Assembly: GCA_021813555.1 (NCBI GenBank)
Contig: JAKAKG010000061.1
Coordinates: 1-34,569 of the forward strand
Source: Acidobacteriota bacterium
Lineage (GTDB): Bacteria > Acidobacteriota > UBA4820 > DSQY01
Reading direction: 5' to 3'
DNA length: 34,569 nt
In this document: in pieces, positions 1 to 7,834 of the stretch
Position numbering within the stretch: the first letter of the stretch is position 1
How the letters are laid out: every line of letters starts with the position of its first letter
Made by a program: the position numbers and the translations under genes
Notes under the pieces: generated by a model
What the model was told of the DNA's origin: nothing
Databases searched by the model: none
Seen by the model: the letters and a program-made list of their open reading frames with translations, nothing else

Positions 1-1
1 C

Positions 2-1072
2 TACATCGAGACCATCAAGCCCTACATCCCGGGCAAACCCATCGAAGAGGTGGAGCGCGAGTTGGGCCTGACCCACACCGTAAAAATGGCCTCCAACGAA
101 AACCCGCTGGGGCCCTCTCCGAGGGCCATCGAGGCTCTCAAGGGATTCCTGGACAAGATTCACATCTACCCCGACGGGGCGGGATTTTATCTCTGCCGGG
201 CCCTGGGCGCCCGGTACGGCGTGGATCCGGCGCGGATCATTCTGGGCAACGGCTCCGTGGAGATCGTGGAGATGTCGGCCCGGGCCTACCTGTGCCCCGG
301 CGTGAACGCGGTCTTCAGCCAAGGCGCCTTCGCCATGTACCCCATCGCCTGTCAGATCGTAAACGCCGAGGCCCGGCAGGCTCCCATGCGCGACCGGACC
401 CACGACCTCCACGCCATGCTGGACCTCATGGACGAGAAGACCCGCCTGGTCATCGTGGCCAACCCCAACAACCCCACGGGCACCTATAATGCCCTGAGGG
501 ACGTGGAGCGATTTCTGGAGCGCGTTCCTGAAACGGCCCTGGTGGTCATGGATGAGGCGTACAAAGAATTCGTGGACGCCCCGGACTACGGCTCCGCTTT
601 GCCGCTCCTGGACCGGTTCCCCAATCTTCTGGTCCTGGGAACCTTCAGCAAGGCTTACGGCCTCGCGGCCCTCAGAGTCGGGTACGGATTCGCCCAGCCC
701 GAGGTCATCACGACCCTCCACAAAGTCCGGTCCCCCTTCAACACGAGCGCTCCTGCCCAGGTGGCGGCCCTGGCGGCCCTCGACGACGAGGCCTTCGTCC
801 AAACCTATCTGGCCCTCAACCGCGTGGAGCTGGCCTACCTCACGGGCGAGCTGAAGGCCATGGGCCTCCAGGTGACCCCCTCCGTGACCAACTTCCTCAT
901 GGTAGACGTCCCCATGGACGCCGACGAATGTTTCCGCGCGCTGCTGCGCGAGGGGGTCATCGTACGGCCCCAGAAGAGCGGCGGGTTCCCCCGGTCCTTG
1001 CGCGTCACCGTGCACACCCGCGAGGGCAACGACCGGTTCCTCGCCGCCACCAAAAAGGTGCTGGGCAGGTAG
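2..1072 (+). CDS. hisC: Histidinol-phosphate aminotransferase, 5' end outside window
   Basis: PLP-dependent class I/II aminotransferase that converts imidazole acetol-phosphate and glutamate to histidinol-phosphate in histidine synthesis; cytoplasmic. 356 residues are visible and the frame is open to the first base. The opening residues YIETIKPYIPGKPIEEV match the usual HisC N-terminus, so the true start lies a few codons upstream and the GTG at 50 is only internal. Family motifs follow in order: KMASNENPLGPSP, a glycine-rich substrate loop, VANPNNPTGT, VVMDEAYKEF, and FSKAYGLAALRVGYG with the PLP-binding Lys at bases 650-652. The C-terminal domain ends with the substrate-binding Arg region (FPRSLRVTVHTREGN). 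No other his gene is visible. HisC-like enzymes can also act on aromatic amino acids, so substrate range is not certain. Confidence 0.93.
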   Translation, partial: YIETIKPYIPGKPIEEVERELGLTHTVKMASNENPLGPSPRAIEALKGFLDKIHIYPDGAGFYLCRALGARYGVDPARIILGNGSVEIVEMSARAYLCPGVNAVFSQGAFAMYPIACQIVNAEARQAPMRDRTHDLHAMLDLMDEKTRLVIVANPNNPTGTYNALRDVERFLERVPETALVVMDEAYKEFVDAPDYGSALPLLDRFPNLLVLGTFSKAYGLAALRVGYGFAQPEVITTLHKVRSPFNTSAPAQVAALAALDDEAFVQTYLALNRVELAYLTGELKAMGLQVTPSVTNFLMVDVPMDADECFRALLREGVIVRPQKSGGFPRSLRVTVHTREGNDRFLAATKKVLGR

Positions 1073-1173
1073 GAGACCACGAGGGGCGGACGGCTGGGGG
1101 CTAGGCGGAAGGAGGGGGGCCGGAGGAGGACGCGGCGGCCGGGTCGGGGCCCTGTCTTCAGGTTCGTGCTCCC

Positions 1174-3825
1174 GTGGCCATGATCGTCATCACGACGCAC
1201 ACCAACGCGGACTTTGACTCCCTGGCCAGCATGGTGGCCGCGCGCCTCCTCTACCCCGGGGCGGCCTTGGTCTTCTCGGGTGCCTCCGAGGCCCTCGTGC
1301 GGCACTACCTGGAGGATCACCGAGAGAAGGTCTCCGAATTTCTGCCCTTGAAAGACCTTGACCTGGGTGCGGTGGAGCGCTTGGTGTGCGTGGACGTGTC
1401 CTCGCGGGACCGGATCGGCCCCCTGGCTGAGCTCCTGGACCGCCAGCCCCCCGTGATCTTGGACGTCTTCAATCATCACGAGGGCCCGGGGGATCTCCGG
1501 GGCCAGACCCACGTCGTCTGCGAGGCGGGGGCCTGCACGAGCGTCCTGATTAAACACATCCAAGGCGCGGGCCTGGTCCCCTCACCCGCCGAGGCCTCCC
1601 TTTTCCTCCTGGGCATTTACGAGGACACGGGGTTTCTCACCTTCCCCACCACCCGGCCCGCGGATTTCGAGGCTGTCCTGGCCTGCCTGGGCTGGGGCGG
1701 AGACCTGAGCCAGGTATCCCGGACCCTCCGGCGAGGCCTCACGGAGGAGCAGCTCAGGCTCCTGCCTCCCCTGCTGGAGAACCTGGAGTCGGTTCTGGTG
1801 GGCGGCGCGCGCGTCCACCTGACGACCCTGAGCACCCCCGCCTACGTGCCCGACCTGAGCCTGCTCGCCCATGAGATCCTGGCCATCGAAGGGCTGGAAG
1901 CCCTCTTCCTCCTCGCCTCCATGGAGAGCCGCGTCCACATCATCGCGAGGTCGCGGACTCCCCTCGTGGACGTACGGCAGGTGCTGGCGGTCTTCGGCGG
2001 GGGCGGACACGCCTCGGCCGCCTCGGCCGTGGTCCGGGACCGGACCCCTGAGGAGGTCCGCCTTCTGCTGCTGGACGAGCTCACGTCAGCCCACCCCGTG
2101 GGCCTGAAGGCGACGGACGTCATGACGCGGGAATTCCGGCGCATCGAAGGCGCGGCCACCACGCGCGAGGCGTTCCGGGAGATGAACCGGTTCCGCGTCA
2201 ACGCCCTCCCCATGTTCACGGGAGGCCGCCTGGCGGGCGTCGTGACGCGCCAGGAGGTGGACGGGGCCCTGCAGCACGGCCTCGGCGATTCCCCCGTGGG
2301 GGACCTGGTGGTCTCCCAGCCTCCCCTCTTGCCGCCTGATACCCCCATGGAGGAGGTGCGGCGCCAGATGATGGAGCGCAATTGGCGCATCGCCCTCTTC
2401 GGTGAGTCTCCCGACCAGGTGGAAGGCCTCATCTCCCGGATGGCCCTCTTCAAGACCCTTTACCGGGAAACGGGCGACCGCCCCTTCCAACGCGGCGGAG
2501 GCCACCCTTCGGCCTGGGAGGTATCCCACTTGGTCAAGGCCTCCTTCACAGCCGAGGAAGGCGAACGGCTCATGGCCCTCGGCAGACTGGCCGCGGCCAG
2601 GGAGGTTTCTTGCTTGCTCGTGGGGGGTGCCGTGAGGGACCTCCTCCTCAGGCGCCCCGTCAAGGACGTGGACTTCGTCGTAGAAGGAGACGCGGCGGAC
2701 CTGGCCGAAGCCTGGGCCGCGGAGCAGGGCGGCCGCGTCCGGTCCCACCCCGCCTTCGGCACCGCCGTGTGGGTTCGGCAAGGGGGCGGGCACTGGGACT
2801 TCGCCACGGCCCGCGCGGAGTACTACGAAGCCCCGGCGGCGCTGCCCACGGTGGCCCACGCGGCCCTCTACCAGGACCTCTACCGGCGGGATTTCACCAT
2901 CAACGCCCTGGCCATGGCCATTACCCCGGACCGGTTTGGGGAAATCCTGGATCTCTTCGGGGGCGTGAGGGACCTCAAGGCGGGGCGCCTGAGGGTTCTC
3001 CACGGCCTCTCCTTCGTGGAAGACCCCACCCGCGCCTTTCGGGCCGTGCGTTTTGCCGTGCGCCTCGGGTTCACCCTCATGCCCGAGACCGAGAGGCTCA
3101 TCGCCGCGGCTCACCGGCAGGGCGTCTTCCGCCACCTGTCTCCCAAGCGCGTGCTGGCCGAGGTGGCCCAAGCCCTGTCGGGCTCCAACGCCGTGGAGGG
3201 CCTCAAGGCCATGGAGACCCACGGCCTCCTCCAGGTGTTCTGGCCCACCCTCAAACTCACCCCCAAAGTGGTGGAATCCCTTTACAGGGTCCAAAAGGCC
3301 GTGGATTTCTTCGAGACCCAGTTTCCAGACTCGCCCCTGGACCGCCCCTGCGTCTACTTCATGGCCCTCCTCGAGCGCCTGCCCACGAAGAACACGGCCG
3401 ATTTCCTGGCCCGCTACCCGTTCTCTCACAAGACCAAGGAGCTCCTGTCCCGGTACCGGAGCACCACGTGGCACGCCCTGCGGGAGGTGGGCGGAGAAGG
3501 CCTTGCTCCCCGCTCGCGGGCCTACCGTGCCCTGGCGGGCCAGCCCCTCGAGTGGGTTCTCTTCCTCCTGGCCAAGGTGGACGGCCCGGCGGGGCAGGCC
3601 CGGGTCCGCGATTTCCTCGTCCGGGACCGGTTCGTGGCCCTGGAGATCACGGGGCGCGATCTGACCAAGGCTGGGATTCCGCCCTCCAGCATCATCGCCC
3701 GTGCCCTGGACACCGTGCGCGCCGCCAAACTCGAGGGCCGCTGCGCGACCAAAGAGGACGAGCTTGCCCTCGCCCTTGAGGTGGCGCGGGCGAAGGAACC
3801 GGCCGGCAACGACAAGGAGCGCTGA
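1174..3825 (+). CDS. DHH-CBS-tRNA nucleotidyltransferase fusion (CCA/A-adding type)
   Basis: An 883-residue multidomain protein. Residues ~1-150 form a DHH phosphoesterase domain (HTNADFDSLAS, VDVSSRDR, FNHHEGP). Residues ~200-300 form a DHHA1 domain ending in FGGGGHASAAS. Two CBS domains occupy ~310-425. From ~480 there is a poly(A)polymerase/tRNA-nucleotidyltransferase head (LLVGGAVRDLLLRRP, catalytic DVD, RRDFTINALAMAI) and the RNA-binding part (EDPTRAFRAVRFAVRLGF). Proteins with this order include the long CC-adding or A-adding enzymes that finish the tRNA 3' CCA end in Aquifex- and deltaproteobacteria-like lineages. Whether this one adds CC, A or all three bases cannot be told from motifs. 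The start is GTG 1174 or ATG 1180; neither has a strong Shine-Dalgarno. The CBS pair suggests control by an adenine nucleotide (inference). Confidence 0.9.
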   Translation: MAMIVITTHTNADFDSLASMVAARLLYPGAALVFSGASEALVRHYLEDHREKVSEFLPLKDLDLGAVERLVCVDVSSRDRIGPLAELLDRQPPVILDVFNHHEGPGDLRGQTHVVCEAGACTSVLIKHIQGAGLVPSPAEASLFLLGIYEDTGFLTFPTTRPADFEAVLACLGWGGDLSQVSRTLRRGLTEEQLRLLPPLLENLESVLVGGARVHLTTLSTPAYVPDLSLLAHEILAIEGLEALFLLASMESRVHIIARSRTPLVDVRQVLAVFGGGGHASAASAVVRDRTPEEVRLLLLDELTSAHPVGLKATDVMTREFRRIEGAATTREAFREMNRFRVNALPMFTGGRLAGVVTRQEVDGALQHGLGDSPVGDLVVSQPPLLPPDTPMEEVRRQMMERNWRIALFGESPDQVEGLISRMALFKTLYRETGDRPFQRGGGHPSAWEVSHLVKASFTAEEGERLMALGRLAAAREVSCLLVGGAVRDLLLRRPVKDVDFVVEGDAADLAEAWAAEQGGRVRSHPAFGTAVWVRQGGGHWDFATARAEYYEAPAALPTVAHAALYQDLYRRDFTINALAMAITPDRFGEILDLFGGVRDLKAGRLRVLHGLSFVEDPTRAFRAVRFAVRLGFTLMPETERLIAAAHRQGVFRHLSPKRVLAEVAQALSGSNAVEGLKAMETHGLLQVFWPTLKLTPKVVESLYRVQKAVDFFETQFPDSPLDRPCVYFMALLERLPTKNTADFLARYPFSHKTKELLSRYRSTTWHALREVGGEGLAPRSRAYRALAGQPLEWVLFLLAKVDGPAGQARVRDFLVRDRFVALEITGRDLTKAGIPPSSIIARALDTVRAAKLEGRCATKEDELALALEVARAKEPAGNDKER

Positions 3826-3827
3826 AG

Positions 3828-5060
3828 ATGGCACGAAGATCGCGGACCAGTCCTGGGATCATGGCCTTGGGAACCCTCCTGGGGCTGGTGCTGATCCTTC
3901 TCCTCACGGGGGCGGCGCCCGCCCCACCTTTCAAGACGCCCCCCACCGTGGTCCTGATCAGCATGGACGGCGTACGATGGGACTACCCCGGCAGGGACCG
4001 GCTCCCCGCCTTCGCCGCCATGGCCCGGTCAGGCTGGACCGCCGCGCGCCTCACGCCCCCGTTCCCCTCCCTCACCTTCGCCAGCCACGCCACCCTCGCC
4101 ACGGGCGTGGGTCCTTCCCGCCACGGCATCGTGGCCAACTCCTTTCTGGACCGGACCCTGGACCGCCGCTTCTCCGACGAACCCGAGGCGGCGTGGCTGA
4201 AGGCCCCGCCCCTCTGGGTCCTGAGCGAGCGGGCCGGGCTCAAGGCGGCGGTGCGTTCGTGGCCCTGCTCCAGCGGCCCGTGGAACGGCACGTCGCCGAG
4301 CATCTTCGAGCCCTACGCCCGAGGCAACCACGACTCGGAGACCGCGGAATGGATTCTCGACCTCCTGCGCAGGCCCGCCGCCGAGCGCCCACGCCTCATC
4401 ATGGCCTGGACCTCGGGTGCCGACGGGGCCGGACACGGCGAGGGCCCAGACTCGGAAGGCGTGCACAGGGCCATGGCCGCCGCCGACGGGCTCCTGGGAC
4501 GGCTCCGGACGCGCATCGCCGCCCTGGGACCTTCCGTGCCCGTGGACCTCATCGTCGTGAGCGACCACGGCATGGCGGCGGTGAACCGGGTGGTGGACGT
4601 GGTGAAGGTCATCCCCAAGGAGGGCTATTTCCCGTTCATCGCCCCCTCGGGCCCCTTGTGCAACGTCTACGTCAAGAATGAGTCTCAGCGGCGGCAGGTG
4701 GCCTCTGGGCTGAGCCGCCTCCCCAGAGACGTGGCCGTCATGACCCGGGAGGAGGCTTCGCGGCGGTTCGCGTACAAGGACCCTTCCCGCACGGGAGATT
4801 TTGTCCTCTTGTGCCCGCCCGGCGCCATGTTCTCCAGCTTCAACCGAAAGGGCGACCGCGGCGTGCCCCGCGGCATGCACGGGTACGACCCCGCCCTGGC
4901 TGAGATGGGAGGCATATTCTACGCCGAGGGGCCGGACTTCGCCCAGGGCCGCGTGCTGAAGGAAGTCCGCGCCGTTGACGTGGCCCCCACCCTGTGCGCC
5001 TGCCTGGGCATACCGGCGCCGCCCAATTGTGAGGGCGTGAACCTCCTGCGGCGCCCCTGA
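3828..5060 (+). CDS. Exported type I phosphodiesterase / nucleotide pyrophosphatase family protein
   Basis: A 410-residue alkaline-phosphatase-superfamily protein of the ENPP (type I phosphodiesterase/nucleotide pyrophosphatase) branch. An N-terminal Arg-rich stretch and a hydrophobic segment at residues ~12-30 (LGTLLGLVLILLLTGAAPA) indicate a signal peptide or anchor, so the enzyme should work in the periplasm. Metal-site motifs are present: SMDGVRWDY with Asp47, the nucleophile Thr83 in PSLTFASHATLATG, a D...GHGEGP segment, VSDHGM, and MHGYDP near the end. The start ATG has AAGGAG inside the end of the upstream gene and lies 2 bases after its stop, so the two are probably co-transcribed. 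The substrate is unknown; family members cleave nucleotide phosphodiesters, phospholipid headgroups or phosphonates. Confidence 0.88.
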   Translation: MARRSRTSPGIMALGTLLGLVLILLLTGAAPAPPFKTPPTVVLISMDGVRWDYPGRDRLPAFAAMARSGWTAARLTPPFPSLTFASHATLATGVGPSRHGIVANSFLDRTLDRRFSDEPEAAWLKAPPLWVLSERAGLKAAVRSWPCSSGPWNGTSPSIFEPYARGNHDSETAEWILDLLRRPAAERPRLIMAWTSGADGAGHGEGPDSEGVHRAMAAADGLLGRLRTRIAALGPSVPVDLIVVSDHGMAAVNRVVDVVKVIPKEGYFPFIAPSGPLCNVYVKNESQRRQVASGLSRLPRDVAVMTREEASRRFAYKDPSRTGDFVLLCPPGAMFSSFNRKGDRGVPRGMHGYDPALAEMGGIFYAEGPDFAQGRVLKEVRAVDVAPTLCACLGIPAPPNCEGVNLLRRP

Positions 5061-5118
5061 GCCCCAGCGCGAAACCGTGTCCCTTCGGGTAGACTGGACC
5101 CGCGGGAGGAGACGGGAC

Positions 5119-6324
5119 ATGGCCATGGGGAATTCACAGGGGAAGCCCCCCCAGGGGGTGTGGCTCCTCCTCTCGGCGCAAATCGCCTCCCAGATGGGTG
5201 ACGCGGCCTTCGGGGTCCTTCTCCTCTGGTCCGTCCTGGGCATGACCGACAACAAGGCCCTGGTGGGCGTCGTGGCCACGCTCAACTACCTCCCCATCCT
5301 CCTCTTCGGCATGATCGGCGGCCTCGCCGCGGACCGCTTCCCCCGGCGCGGCCTGATGGTGGCTTCGGACGGCGCGCGCGCGGCCATTGCCCTCTGCGTG
5401 CCCCTCCTGGGCCATCTGCACCTTTTGAACCCCTGGGTCCTGGCGGCCGCGGGGTTCTGCCTCTTCACCGCCTCGGCCTTCTTCAACCCCGCGAGGGACG
5501 CCTACATCCCCGCCCTCGTGGCGAAGGAGGATCTGGTCCGGGCCAACGCCCTCATCCAGGTCAGCGTCCCCATGGGCTGGCTCTTCGGCCCAGCCCTGTG
5601 CTCCGTGTTTCTGGCGTGGGTCTCCCCCGAGAACCTGATGGGTGGCGTGGGCCTGTTGTTCCTCGTTTCCGTGGCGTTCCTCCTGGCCCTCCCACGCTTC
5701 CACGCGGAAAAACGCGAGGCGGCCCCGCCCGTGAAGGCCATCATGGAGGGCTTCACGGCGGCGTGGCGCGACGTGCGCCTCCGGTGGCTCCTCATCATCA
5801 CGGCGGTGGACAATCTTTTCATCATGGGGCCCGCCATCGTGGGCACACCCCTCCTCGTCAAGGGAAGGTACGGCGGCACGGGAACCGATTACGCTCTCAT
5901 GGAGGCGGCCCTGGCGGCGGGCGTCTTCCTGGGCCTGCCCCTCACGGCGTGGCTCAACCGGCGCATGGGCCAGGGCAAGGTCCTCACGGCGGGCATCTTC
6001 CTGGACGGCATCACGTACCTGCCCCTCTTGTGGATCGACCACCAATGGGCGGCGGGGCTGGCCATCGGCCTGCACGGGATCTCCATCCCCCTCATCACCG
6101 TGACGAGGTCCAGCCTCGTCCAGCGCATCGCCCCCCCCGAGCAGCTCGGCCGCATCTTCGCCCTAATCGGCATCACCGTCCTGGGCCTCACGGCTGCCTC
6201 CTCGGGCCTCACGGGCCTGGTGGCCACAGCGGTTCCGGTGAACGTCATCTTCGGGGTCATCGCCGTGGGGGCGGCGCTGTGCGCCCCTGCGGCGTGGATG
6301 AGCAAGGCGTTCCGGGAGGCGTAG
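5119..6324 (+). CDS. MFS transporter (MFS_3 / EntS-like exporter)
   Basis: A 401-residue polytopic membrane protein with about 12 hydrophobic segments. The loop after helix 2 reads MIGGLAADRFPRRGLMVASD, the A-type signature loop of the major facilitator superfamily, and the helix 4-5 region FFNPARDAYIPALVAKEDLVRANA is typical of the MFS_3 group, which includes siderophore and drug exporters. The ATG at 5119 is chosen over an upstream in-frame GTG (5077) because GGAGGAGA lies about 7 bases before it. The gene follows the phosphodiesterase by 58 bases and may be in the same transcript. The substrate cannot be deduced. Its stop codon is followed directly by a repeat-rich patch leading to a toxin-antitoxin pair. 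Confidence 0.88.
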   Translation: MAMGNSQGKPPQGVWLLLSAQIASQMGDAAFGVLLLWSVLGMTDNKALVGVVATLNYLPILLFGMIGGLAADRFPRRGLMVASDGARAAIALCVPLLGHLHLLNPWVLAAAGFCLFTASAFFNPARDAYIPALVAKEDLVRANALIQVSVPMGWLFGPALCSVFLAWVSPENLMGGVGLLFLVSVAFLLALPRFHAEKREAAPPVKAIMEGFTAAWRDVRLRWLLIITAVDNLFIMGPAIVGTPLLVKGRYGGTGTDYALMEAALAAGVFLGLPLTAWLNRRMGQGKVLTAGIFLDGITYLPLLWIDHQWAAGLAIGLHGISIPLITVTRSSLVQRIAPPEQLGRIFALIGITVLGLTAASSGLTGLVATAVPVNVIFGVIAVGAALCAPAAWMSKAFREA

Positions 6325-6349
6325 AGTGCGCCGCTGGGAAGTGCGCCGC
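6325..6349 (+). repeat. 10-base direct repeat after the MFS stop codon
   Basis: AGTGCGCCGC occurs at 6325-6334 and again at 6340-6349, the first copy starting immediately after the TAG stop. It borders the palindromic element to the right and may be part of the same insertion. The function is unknown. Confidence 0.6.
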
Positions 6350-6356
6350 CAGTCTC

Positions 6357-6452
6357 GGGCCTTGGGCGTTGTCAGACTGCGGCGGCCAACTCCTGCGACG
6401 TACCAGTAAGTACGCCTCGGAGTGGCCGCCTTGCCTTCCTGGCCCAAGGCCC
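6357..6452. repeat. Long imperfect palindrome (REP/MITE-like element)
   Basis: The outer arms GGGCCTTGGGC (6357-6367) and GCCCAAGGCCC (6442-6452) are perfect reverse complements. Inner arms GGCGGCCA (6381-6388) and TGGCCGCC (6423-6430) also pair perfectly. Around the centre, CTCC-TGCGACGTAC pairs imperfectly with GTACGCCTCGGAG, closing on a loop near 6403-6411. The whole can fold as one long interrupted hairpin. It lacks a T-run, so it is not a classical terminator. It lies between the MFS gene and a toxin-antitoxin pair, which suits a mobile palindromic repeat, but only one copy is in this window. Confidence 0.7.
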
Positions 6453-6471
6453 AATCCGGGCGGAACGCCGT

Positions 6472-6484
6472 CTCCCTTCGGGAG
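6472..6484 (+). other. Short hairpin CTCCC-TTC-GGGAG
   Basis: A five-base-pair stem with a three-base loop lies just right of the large palindrome. It has no following T-run, so a terminator role is weak. Confidence 0.4.
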
Positions 6485-6486
6485 CC

Positions 6487-6504
6487 GATAAACCAGATAA
6501 ACCA
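6487..6504 (+). repeat. Tandem 9-base repeat GATAAACCA x2
   Basis: Two perfect head-to-tail copies of GATAAACCA lie about 100 bases upstream of the antitoxin start. They are AT-richer than the surroundings and could be regulator half-sites or insertion debris. No known binding site is recognised. Confidence 0.65.
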
Positions 6505-6575
6505 ACCTGCTCCGTAAGCGTCATCCAGGGGCTTGCCGTTGCACGGCCAATGGAAAGATGTTACATTGCGCCATA

Positions 6576-6588
6576 GGCACACTGTGCC
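6576..6588. promoter_or_regulatory. Operator-like dyad upstream of the toxin-antitoxin pair
   Basis: The perfect dyad GGCACA-C-TGTGCC sits 17 bases before the antitoxin ATG, just ahead of the Shine-Dalgarno GGGAGG. Type II antitoxins, including AbrB/MazE-fold ones, usually bind palindromes in their own promoter, so this is a plausible autoregulation site. A weak promoter (TTGCAC at 6539-6544 with TTACAT at 6561-6566) would place the dyad at or just after the transcription start. Confidence 0.55.
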
Positions 6589-6604
6589 GTTAGGGAGGTG
6601 CATT

Positions 6605-6874
6605 ATGTTACAACTCTCGGATAACCGGAGGCGCTTCGTCATGCCGAAAGAGGCTCGGATAGGCCCCAACACCGCTGCGGATATCACGGTCCTTCCCGAC
6701 GGCCGGGTGCTCATCACGCCGCTTCGGATGATCCCCATCAACGAGGAGTGGGCCGTCTCTCCGGAGAGCCATGCTCAGACCGAGGAAGCGCTGCGAGATC
6801 ATCGCGAGGGCCGTGCGGTGAACGGGCTCAAAGCCCTTGATGCGGCCGTCGCCAAGCGCCAGAGGCGGAAGTGA
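6605..6874 (+). CDS. Probable type II antitoxin, AbrB/MazE-like
   Basis: An 89-residue protein starting MLQLSDNRRRFVMPKEARIG. The pattern 'sd.rrrfvmPKear' followed by 'ADITVLPDGRVLITPLR' resembles the AbrB/SpoVT swapped-hairpin DNA-binding fold of MazE/VapB-type antitoxins. The C-terminal half (EEWAVSPESHAQTEEALRD and on) is helical and charged, as expected for a toxin-binding tail. ATG 6605 is preferred over an upstream in-frame ATG because GGGAGG lies 7-8 bases before it and the extra N-terminal residues look non-coding. Its stop overlaps the downstream GTG start by 4 bases, the usual coupling of an antitoxin-toxin pair. The assignment rests on fold-like pattern and context, not a strong family match. 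Confidence 0.6.
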   Translation: MLQLSDNRRRFVMPKEARIGPNTAADITVLPDGRVLITPLRMIPINEEWAVSPESHAQTEEALRDHREGRAVNGLKALDAAVAKRQRRK

Positions 6875-7149
6875 TCCCCTCCTTTCCGGACGCCTTTGTC
6901 CGGAAGCTCATTGACCAGGAATCGTCGGTCATCAATGCTTTCCGCAGGCTCGTCGAAAAGGTCGAATCCCGAACGGAGGAGCAGTTGCGACAGGCTAAGG
7001 GGCTCCATCTCGAACCGATCAAGTCCGACCCGCCCTACCATTCCATCCGGCTCGACCGGGGGCCAAGAGCCAAAGTGCTCCTCGACGGGGAGACCATGAT
7101 TTTTCTTGATCTTGACGCGAGCCACGAACGATTCTACGGGAAGAAGTGA
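6871..7149 (+). CDS. Probable RelE/ParE-superfamily toxin
   Basis: A 92-residue protein starting at GTG inside the antitoxin stop (GTGA overlap), with GAGG five bases before the start. The sequence has two N-terminal helices (FPDAFVRKLIDQESSVINAF and on) and then a beta-rich end: YHSIRLDRGPRAKVLLDG, then ETMIFLDLDASHERFYGKK. That order, with Arg-rich strands and a closing H-x-x-[FY]-Y, resembles RelE/ParE toxins (R.....RV....dg..i.ll.....H...Y). If correct it would be an mRNA interferase or gyrase poison neutralised by the upstream protein. The next gene, gmhA, is convergent and ends 42 bases away. The call is moderate: no catalytic residue can be assigned with certainty. Confidence 0.55.
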   Translation: MIPSFPDAFVRKLIDQESSVINAFRRLVEKVESRTEEQLRQAKGLHLEPIKSDPPYHSIRLDRGPRAKVLLDGETMIFLDLDASHERFYGKK

Positions 7150-7191
7150 GCAGAGCGCTAACAGTAAAGACCCTTGCTCCCCTTGTCCTCG

Positions 7192-7770
7192 TTACGGTTC
7201 CGATTCGACGAGGGCGCAGAGCACGTGGCCGAGGACGGCGTGAAACTCCTGGATGCGCGGGGTTTCCTTGGCCCCATAGACGAGAGCCACGTCCACGAGC
7301 GGAGCGATGGAGCCCCCGTCCCGGCCCAGAACGGCCACCGTCTTGCACCCCTGGGCTTTGGCACGCTCCAGGGCCGCATGGACGTTGGGCGAGTTGCCGG
7401 AGGTGGAGATGCCCACGGCCGCGTCGCCGGGGCGGGCCAGAGCCTCTACCTGGCGGGCGAAGACCTGGCCGAAGCCATAGTCGTTGCCGATGGCCGTGAG
7501 GGCGGAGGTGTCCGTGGTGAGGGCGAGGGCCGCCATCCCAGGACGCTCGCGCAGGTACCGGCCCGTGAGTTCGGCGGCCCAGTGCTGGGCGTCGGCGGCG
7601 CTGCCGCCGTTGCCGAAGAAGAGGACCTTGCCGCCTGAAGAGAGACAGGCGCGCAGGACCTCCGCCGCCTCGAGGATGGAACCCTGGAGCGCCTCCAGGG
7701 CATCCTCCTGACGCCGCAGATTTTCCCGAATGGACCTGTGTTCGGCCTCAAACGCGCGCTCCAAGCTCAT
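7192..7770 (-). CDS. gmhA: Phosphoheptose isomerase (SIS domain)
   Basis: A 192-residue SIS-domain enzyme that isomerises sedoheptulose 7-phosphate to D-glycero-D-manno-heptose 7-phosphate, the first step of ADP-heptose synthesis for the LPS inner core. Its length equals that of E. coli GmhA. Diagnostic segments are [20 protein letters not shown] (catalytic Glu in AELTG), [31 protein letters not shown], and [11 protein letters not shown] near the end with the catalytic His. The start is ATG at 7770 with GGGAGAG about 6 bases upstream; longer in-frame starts overlap the divergent aroDE gene. The related DiaA proteins lack this GmhA-specific TGRY/GNDYGF pattern. It implies a Gram-negative envelope containing heptose. 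Confidence 0.93.
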   Translation of the reverse strand: MSLERAFEAEHRSIRENLRRQEDALEALQGSILEAAEVLRACLSSGGKVLFFGNGGSAADAQHWAAELTGRYLRERPGMAALALTTDTSALTAIGNDYGFGQVFARQVEALARPGDAAVGISTSGNSPNVHAALERAKAQGCKTVAVLGRDGGSIAPLVDVALVYGAKETPRIQEFHAVLGHVLCALVESEP

Positions 7771-7819
7771 GGGTCTCTCCCGTGCGGATGCCCCCGCGGT
7801 TTCTAGGCGGTGCAGGGAC

Positions 7820-7829
7820 AAGTATACTT
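7820..7829. promoter_or_regulatory. Symmetrical -10 element AAGTATACTT shared by gmhA and aroDE
   Basis: The palindrome AAGTATACTT contains TATACT on both strands: plus 7823-7828 and minus 7826-7821. On the plus strand a poor -35 (TTTCTA, 7800-7805) lies 17 bases upstream and the expected start falls at about 7834-7836, i.e. on the aroDE ATG. On the minus strand transcription would begin near 7814, giving gmhA a ~44-base leader that carries its Shine-Dalgarno. This is a candidate bidirectional promoter. Confidence 0.5.
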
Positions 7830-7834
7830 CAGCC

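Noticed and set aside
2086-3834. A 582-codon minus-strand open frame opposite the nucleotidyltransferase gene
   Set aside because: The opposite strand encodes DHH, CBS and poly(A)polymerase motifs; the antisense product has no recognisable motif.
6533-6604. Upstream in-frame start for the antitoxin gene
   Set aside because: It lacks a Shine-Dalgarno and its extra residues span the operator dyad and the proper ribosome-binding site.
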